Origin: a virus
Strand: one strand, 5' to 3'
IMG/VR virus record: IMGVR_UViG_3300037189_005067
Coordinates: 1 to 27,240 of that record
DNA: 27,240 bases
Shown here: piece after piece, positions 21,837 through 27,240 of the stretch
Numbering within the stretch: position 1 is the first letter of the stretch
Layout of the letters: each line of letters begins with the position of its first letter
The notes under the pieces: generated by a model
Told to the model about the DNA's origin: nothing
Databases searched by the model: none
What the model saw: only the letters and a program-made list of their open reading frames with translations
Position numbers and translations under genes: made by a program

Positions 21837-24800
21837 TTATCTTTGCATAAAGAACGCAAGTGCAACGGGAGACCCGTCGATACCACCTGTAAAGTTCATT
21901 CTACTTGTTACGTTAATACCTTCACCTGTTGTAGTACTAATGCTGTTACCAGCAATATATATCACACCGGATGTCAGTGTATTTACGTTCAATGAGCTCT
22001 GTCCACCACCAATCTGTGCTGTAATATAAGCTCTAATTGCTCTTTGTGTTGGTACAACATTATCGCTGTCCGCTGTAAAGAACGGATCTGTACTGAATTG
22101 CGTAATAATTGCACTGTCAATACCTAATTCAATTGAACCTAACTGCAAACTATTTAATCCGCTTAGGTTGAACGCTGACGCATTCAATGTAGCAGTACCA
22201 GTTGCCTGTTGTACTCCAAACAAGTTACCAACGTTAAAGTTACCGTCTTGGTCAGTACTTGTAAAGAACACTCGTCCACCGTTGGTAAACAGTGCCTGAT
22301 TAGCCTGTATTGCTGTAGCAATATCTACATACGGATAATTTGTCTGAGTTTGATTTCCGGTACCAATGTATAGGTAATCATGGCCAGTTAAACGAACCTG
22401 ACTGTATTTCAATCTTGTTGTAATAGCGTCACCGTGTCTTGGTGCATTCAATGTTGTTAGACTTGGGTTAATTTGGAACGTTGCTTTGTATGTTCCCATG
22501 TTATCTAAATCTTCAACAAAGTTTGTCACAGTAACTAGTTTGTAGTATTCTCCAGGAATATTTGCAAATTCAACGTTTGCACCTGCTGTAGGTACTTCAG
22601 ATAATCCGTAAACGTTAACAAATGTGCTTACTTGGAACAAGTCACTGTAACCGTCACCTACAGTATCGCTGGTAGCAGTTGCATTATCAGCACCTCTGTT
22701 ACTGAAACTTGGATTTCCTAATGCGCCGTCACCTGTACGAGCTCTAAACGCTGCCACTTTAACCTTGTTAGGATCAGTAACGGTGAACACTGGTGCCGCA
22801 CGATAAGTCATTCCTGATATAGTTGCAGTTTCTAATGTCACTGCTGTTGCACTATATTGTGTTGCACTAACTTTAAACTGTGTGCTGGTAATTGTTGAAC
22901 CAATTACATAGTAAGTTTGCTCTTCAACTAGTCCGCCTGCGCTAGTTCCAAAGAACTCAACTGGTTGTCCGTCAACTAAATTCACTGTATTATCTACAGT
23001 AATTAAATTTGTTGTAACTGCGGTAGCACTCACTGTACCGTATGGATAACCTGATCCAGGTTCTACCATACGTGTTTCTATAACTACACCCGATGCAACC
23101 TTAACACGACCTAAAGCCTGTGCACCAGTTCTAATACTTGCGGCAATAGTTCCTGATGTATTTGAAATTGCAACCCATAATGGACGGTTGTTGATGTTAC
23201 CAAACACCACAGAGTTCCAGTTACTAGAACTTGGCATTGCACGTAATGTCCAGTTAATACCGTCCGGGCTAGTAGCGGCTGTAGTGCCTCCGCTAGCCAC
23301 TGCAAAGAATAGACCTTGACCGTAGCCAATTTCTGTCCATGTGGCTGCTGAAGGCAGTTGGCTTACACTTAATACCCAAGATGTACCTTTGTCATAACTT
23401 ATAGCAACGTTTCTTGTTCCTGTAGCGATTGCTACAAAACGTCCATTACCATAAACAACATGACTCCATGTTGAGCTAGTTGGCAAATTACCGCCTGCTG
23501 TCCAAGCACTGCCGTTACTCGATACTGCTGTGGCTACGTTACCTGTTGTAATTGCAACGAATGTTCCGTTACCGTAGGCTACGCCACTGTAAGTTCCTGA
23601 ACCCAGTGTTGGAATTGTTCTAGTAGTCCATAAACTTCCTGTTACACTAGAAGCCGCGCTGGCTGTACCACCAACAACTACATACACACCATTGCCGTAG
23701 GCAATTGATGTGAAGTCACTGGCTGGTAATGCTGTTCCTGCTGTCCATGCACTGGTTCCAGCAATACCAGTTCTAGTTGTGTAGGCATTGTTTGTACTAC
23801 CAGTTGCAATGGCTACATAACGAGCACCTGTATCTAATATTGTAATTGCAGGAGTAGTTGTGTAACCCTGTCCACTATAGTTAATAGTGAAACTACTGAC
23901 ACCAGCGTTGGTTAAACTTGGCGTTGCTACTGCTGTAGTACCAATGTATAGTAATGTGGCTGTTCCGTTAGATGCAGAACCGCTGGTATGTGTTGGCCCG
24001 GTAGTAGTTAATGTACCACCTGCGGTTACTTGATACCAATTTTTACGGTTTGGTGTAACTGTTGTATTAGTGTAGAAAATTTTATCATTTAATGCAACAG
24101 TACCGCCTGAACTCCATGCTGTTCCTGTGTATGGATCATCAATAGTTACACTTGGTGCGCTGAAATAATTCTTACCCCAAGAATTAACTACAATATCTGT
24201 AACACGATCTGTTGCTACGCTGACAGTAGGTACAGCATTATATCCTGAACCAGGAACTGTAACTGTTATAGTTGCAATAGCACCATTTAAAACTGTACAA
24301 GTAGCAACTGCTCCTGAGCCGCCGCTTACTGGAGTGAATACAATCACAGGAGGAGTATTAAAGCCCTCGCCGCCGTCAAATATTGTCACTGTGGCTACTT
24401 GATCTTGTGTTGCGGCGCCTGTAGTGTTAGGCACGCCCAATACTGCTTGTAAAACTGCACCACGTCCGCCGATACCGCCAACGATTGTTGTAGCAGTTGC
24501 ACCTTCTCCGCCCCCGTAGACTACATCTATCCAGTTTGCACTGGCTGGTAACACACCTGCACTAGCCCATGTTGTTCCGGTGGCGCTAAATGATGTTGTA
24601 GTCGAACTACCTCCAGATACTGCAACGTATTTGTTATCTCCAAAAGTTGCTTCAGTCCATGTGGCTGTTGCACTTAATGTTCTTGCTGTTGCTGTGTAAC
24701 CAGGTGCGGCATAACTAATTTTTGGTTCGATAATATATGTTGTGGTTAAATCTAATGCACTAACTATAGGTGTTCCTGGAACAACGTGATCCCAACCAGC

Positions 24801-27240
24801 AGCCAATATTGGTAATGATACAACGCCAGTTGCACTGATACTTACTGCGGTGCCACCTGCACCCGTAGTACTAATTGAGAATTGTGTAGCAGTTAAACCT
24901 GAAGTTCTTACATAATATATTCTGTTTGCTTCTACACCATTGGCCGCACTGGTAAACCAAATTGGCATGCCTGCGTATAGAGTTACTGTGCTTGGAACTG
25001 TGATTAAATTGGTTCCTGTTGTTGTTGCAGTAGCAGTTATCGAAGTGAAACTATCTTTGTAAACTTTTGCAATTTTACTTCCAGTTTCATATGTTAGAAT
25101 ATTAGCATACTGTCCAACACCTGTACCAGCAGTAATTTGAATACGCATACCAATATATGCGGCACTTAATGCTTGGTCTGTTGCGGCAATAGTAATTGTT
25201 GTAGCATCACCTGTCTGTGCCGCGTTGGCCGCAGTAACATAGTTAGTACCACCAACTCCGTCACCGTTGTCTAAGTCAATAACTCTAGTTTCAAATATTG
25301 CTCCATCACGGAATTCATCGCCAATCGCTGTGGCATTATAACCAGAACCATTGATTGTGTGTGATGTATTTGTGTAATTTGTACCAGCATTACCATATTC
25401 AAAACGTAATACTTCCATTACACCGTCTGTTACAGTTTGTGTAATCTGTGCCTGAGCACCACGATTATTTAAACGTGCATATAGTGGAACTTCTTGACTG
25501 TTTACACCTTCAGCAATAACACCATAAACACCGTATGAGCTGTTACCGTTAGTAGCACGGATACGTCCACCTAGTTCTGCTAGGTACCCTGCATATGAAT
25601 AGTATGCGAATACAGAAACAAGTTCTGTTAACGAATCAGCACCAGTACACCACACGCCAATACCGTCGCTTAGAATTGTTGTAAAGTCGTTCTTAACCAT
25701 TGACTTGTTACCGCCGGCATGTAGACTAGAATCAATCTTAGCACCGGTACAGCCATAACCAAACATAGTTACGTTCTGACTATAATGCGAACGTGTCTGT
25801 ACCCATACTTTGCTGTCGTTTGGACCAAATCCTGGGTTCAATGCTACATAAGCACCGGCAGTTGGTCGCTTGGTTCCGTAGGCATTTTCGTCTGATAGAT
25901 CACCTTCTAATCCTCTTAGAGTGCAGTTACGTAAGCCAGTTGCGTTGCTTACATGGAACATGTCGCTCATTTCAGAACCTTTAACAGCATTGTTGTACAA
26001 TACTGCGCTTCTAGCAGATTTATAATTACCTGGCCAGTTCAAGTCGTATATGATTGAACTGATATATTCTCTCATGTCTCTCTTACATGCGTCTTCATCA
26101 AATGAGTATGCTGTCTGCATTACACCAGTACTGGTTGTTAATGCTACTGGTGTTGTTGAATCTACCATTTCGCCAATAGTAAATGTAGTTGTAGTTGGTG
26201 TTGTTAATACATAGTACTGAACACCATATGAAATGCCACCCCATGCGGTACCAATAGTAACACCGGCAAGTCCTGTGGCAGTACCTGGATCAATTGCTGG
26301 ACCTCCTACACTGCTACTTACTTTAACTGTTGTTGGGTTTACTACTGCTTGAACATAGTAAATTCCTGCTGTTAATGTTCCAAGACCTGTACCAGTTACT
26401 ACAAATCTCATATTAGTAGTAACGCCCGCCGCAGTTCTTAGTGTAACATTCTTTGTTCCGGAATCAACTGCTTCAATTAATGTAGTAAGTTCTGTAGAAC
26501 TAAATGTAACAGGATCTCCTACAGTTAATCTATGAGATGCAGATGTTGTAAATTCATCAGTGGTTGCATCTGTTGATGTAACTGTGCCTCCAAACTGACT
26601 CTTGATCCATGCTGTGGCTTCGTTTTCTAAGAAAGTACTGTTATTTCTTAAAATTTCAGCGGCATTGATAATGCCAACGTCATTCATATATGACAATGTA
26701 CCGTTGACTTCTGGAGTTTCTCCTACACCTTTGTCAATAATATCAATAATAATTGACATCATCTTTCTAACGTATGTTTCAGCATCAGCATTGTTGTCAA
26801 TAACAGCGGCAACTAACTTTTTCATGTATCTAAATGCTTGTAGAGTTGCACGTTTTTGATCATCAAGCACTACACTGGCTTGTGCTTGATAGTAACTCAT
26901 ACCTGCTTTTACTGAACGGAAATTGCTGTTCATCATTAAGTCATAACGAATAGCATCAATGATATATCCAACATCGCGACTGCATGTTGCAGAATTGTAA
27001 TTTAAATTTGGATAGTTATCTGTAATGTAAGTAATAACATTATTTTGAATTGTTGATTTGTTTACTGATAATAATGTATTTTGATTTACTAAATTAGCAG
27101 TTACCCAACTTGTTCCTGGTAGGTTTGTAATCTCAACTGCAATACTTAACCCGGTTCCGTTGGTGAATGTTGCTATTGCTGTTCCGTTATATGTTGCAGC
27201 CAATCTAAATTGTGTACTGGTTAAACCAGCACTGATAACA
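21837..27240 (-). CDS. Giant repeat-rich tail-fibre / structural protein, 5' end outside the window
   Basis: About 1800 residues are visible. The frame has no stop before the right edge. The TTG at 27203 is not a true start: 12 further codons upstream read VISAGLTSTQFR, completing a repeat module. From the visible N-terminal side: several YYV-x...TTF/TQF modules; a conserved Ser/Tyr-rich segment (CSRDVGYIIDAIRYDLMMNS, then a DDQKRATLQAFRYMKKLV segment); a block around RNCTLRGLEGDLSDENAYG and SHYSQNVTMFGYGCTGAKI typical of T4-like marine phages; GxGY-x-x-x-P repeats; propeller-like repeats with YGNGxFVAIxTG; and a C-terminal FNVGNLFGVQQATG and DNVVPTQRAIRAYI end. It is probably an extended fibre or baseplate-peripheral protein. 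Adsorption or carbohydrate binding is inferred from the module types. Confidence 0.88.
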   Translation of the reverse strand, partial: VISAGLTSTQFRLAATYNGTAIATFTNGTGLSIAVEITNLPGTSWVTANLVNQNTLLSVNKSTIQNNVITYITDNYPNLNYNSATCSRDVGYIIDAIRYDLMMNSNFRSVKAGMSYYQAQASVVLDDQKRATLQAFRYMKKLVAAVIDNNADAETYVRKMMSIIIDIIDKGVGETPEVNGTLSYMNDVGIINAAEILRNNSTFLENEATAWIKSQFGGTVTSTDATTDEFTTSASHRLTVGDPVTFSSTELTTLIEAVDSGTKNVTLRTAAGVTTNMRFVVTGTGLGTLTAGIYYVQAVVNPTTVKVSSSVGGPAIDPGTATGLAGVTIGTAWGGISYGVQYYVLTTPTTTTFTIGEMVDSTTPVALTTSTGVMQTAYSFDEDACKRDMREYISSIIYDLNWPGNYKSARSAVLYNNAVKGSEMSDMFHVSNATGLRNCTLRGLEGDLSDENAYGTKRPTAGAYVALNPGFGPNDSKVWVQTRSHYSQNVTMFGYGCTGAKIDSSLHAGGNKSMVKNDFTTILSDGIGVWCTGADSLTELVSVFAYYSYAGYLAELGGRIRATNGNSSYGVYGVIAEGVNSQEVPLYARLNNRGAQAQITQTVTDGVMEVLRFEYGNAGTNYTNTSHTINGSGYNATAIGDEFRDGAIFETRVIDLDNGDGVGGTNYVTAANAAQTGDATTITIAATDQALSAAYIGMRIQITAGTGVGQYANILTYETGSKIAKVYKDSFTSITATATTTGTNLITVPSTVTLYAGMPIWFTSAANGVEANRIYYVRTSGLTATQFSISTTGAGGTAVSISATGVVSLPILAAGWDHVVPGTPIVSALDLTTTYIIEPKISYAAPGYTATARTLSATATWTEATFGDNKYVAVSGGSSTTTSFSATGTTWASAGVLPASANWIDVVYGGGEGATATTIVGGIGGRGAVLQAVLGVPNTTGAATQDQVATVTIFDGGEGFNTPPVIVFTPVSGGSGAVATCTVLNGAIATITVTVPGSGYNAVPTVSVATDRVTDIVVNSWGKNYFSAPSVTIDDPYTGTAWSSGGTVALNDKIFYTNTTVTPNRKNWYQVTAGGTLTTTGPTHTSGSASNGTATLLYIGTTAVATPSLTNAGVSSFTINYSGQGYTTTPAITILDTGARYVAIATGSTNNAYTTRTGIAGTSAWTAGTALPASDFTSIAYGNGVYVVVGGTASAASSVTGSLWTTRTIPTLGSGTYSGVAYGNGTFVAITTGNVATAVSSNGSAWTAGGNLPTSSTWSHVVYGNGRFVAIATGTRNVAISYDKGTSWVLSVSQLPSAATWTEIGYGQGLFFAVASGGTTAATSPDGINWTLRAMPSSSNWNSVVFGNINNRPLWVAISNTSGTIAASIRTGAQALGRVKVASGVVIETRMVEPGSGYPYGTVSATAVTTNLITVDNTVNLVDGQPVEFFGTSAGGLVEEQTYYVIGSTITSTQFKVSATQYSATAVTLETATISGMTYRAAPVFTVTDPNKVKVAAFRARTGDGALGNPSFSNRGADNATATSDTVGDGYSDLFQVSTFVNVYGLSEVPTAGANVEFANIPGEYYKLVTVTNFVEDLDNMGTYKATFQINPSLTTLNAPRHGDAITTRLKYSQVRLTGHDYLYIGTGNQTQTNYPYVDIATAIQANQALFTNGGRVFFTSTDQDGNFNVGNLFGVQQATGTATLNASAFNLSGLNSLQLGSIELGIDSAIITQFSTDPFFTADSDNVVPTQRAIRAYITAQIGGGQSSLNVNTLTSGVIYIAGNSISTTTGEGINVTSRMNFTGGIDGSPVALAFFMQR
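23160..24680 (-). repeat. Beta-propeller-like (BNR-type) protein repeats, interrupted
   Basis: Within the giant protein, about six units of roughly 42-50 residues follow the pattern W-(S/T/N)-x-(V/I)-x-(Y/F)-G-N-G-x-(F/Y)-V-A-(I/V)-x-(T/S)-G-x-x-x-x-A-x-S-x-x-G-x-x-W. Examples are SHVVYGNGRFVAIATG and TEIGYGQGLFFAVASGG. One unit lies at about 24500-24680 and the rest at about 23160-23850. The gap holds GxGYxxxP repeats. Such repeats form propeller blades in sialidase-like and fibre proteins. Confidence 0.65.
23850..24400 (-). repeat. GxGYxxxPxVxI protein repeats between propeller blades
   Basis: Units GEGFNTPPVIVF, GSGYNAVPTVSV, GKNYFSAPSVTI and GQGYTTTPAITI follow one another with linkers of about 25-80 residues. 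They are a common beta-structured spacer in marine phage fibre proteins. A further related unit, GSGYPYGTVSA, lies nearer the C-terminus (about 23030). Confidence 0.65.

Noticed and set aside
27201-27203. TTG start of the giant protein
   Set aside because: The frame is open and module-like upstream of it to the window edge, so the gene is truncated by the window.
1-27240. CRISPR array, tRNA genes, rRNA, insertion sequence or integrase
   Set aside because: I saw no direct-repeat/spacer pattern, cloverleaf with CCA-like end, transposase motif or attachment core on either strand.

Overview
The window looks like part of the genome of a tailed, T4-like marine myovirus. It holds T4-type structural genes (baseplate-wedge-like, tail-sheath-stabiliser-like, C1q-tipped fibres, a giant fibre or structural protein), T4-style late promoter boxes (TATAAATA or GATAAATA), no introns, almost no intergenic space, and accessory genes typical of ocean T4-like phages (GroES-like co-chaperonin, Nudix hydrolase, many 2OG-Fe(II) oxygenases, a flavin-dependent halogenase). 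The host cannot be read from this sequence: there is no photosystem gene, tRNA or other host marker, so a cyanobacterium or another marine heterotroph are both possible.

Layout: (1) 1-346, minus strand: a partial tail/structural gene and a small structural gene. (2) 375-395: a perfect inverted repeat carrying two divergent late-promoter boxes. (3) 403-3885, plus strand: two virion genes and a Nudix hydrolase. (4) 3877-4494, minus strand: a lone 2OG-Fe(II) oxygenase. (5) 4543-17352, plus strand: one apparent transcription unit of about 12.8 kb, from a TATAAATA box to a strong bidirectional terminator. It encodes a GroES-like protein, 13 double-stranded beta-helix oxygenase or cupin proteins, four related proteins of a DUF6065-like type, and a 538-residue flavin-dependent halogenase with its catalytic residues intact. 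(6) 17368-27240, minus strand: two small paralogous proteins, three tandem C1q-tipped fibre paralogues, two small structural proteins, and a giant repeat-rich protein whose reading frame runs off the right edge.

The outstanding feature is region 5. Fourteen predicted non-haem iron oxygenases lie within 12 kb, counting the divergent minus-strand gene. Neighbouring genes overlap or sit 1 base apart, several pairs are evident duplicates, and the array ends in a halogenase. Each family is known from marine phages, but this density, and the insertion of four DUF6065-like paralogues between the oxygenases, suggests a dedicated tailoring or modification system. Its substrate (virion protein, host protein, nucleic acid or small molecule) is not evident. 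The co-chaperonin at the head of the unit could serve folding of virion or oxygenase proteins.

Family assignments come from recognition of motifs in the translations; no database search was run. Starts were moved from the longest reading frame wherever a Shine-Dalgarno sequence, a stop/start overlap or paralogue alignment favoured another codon.
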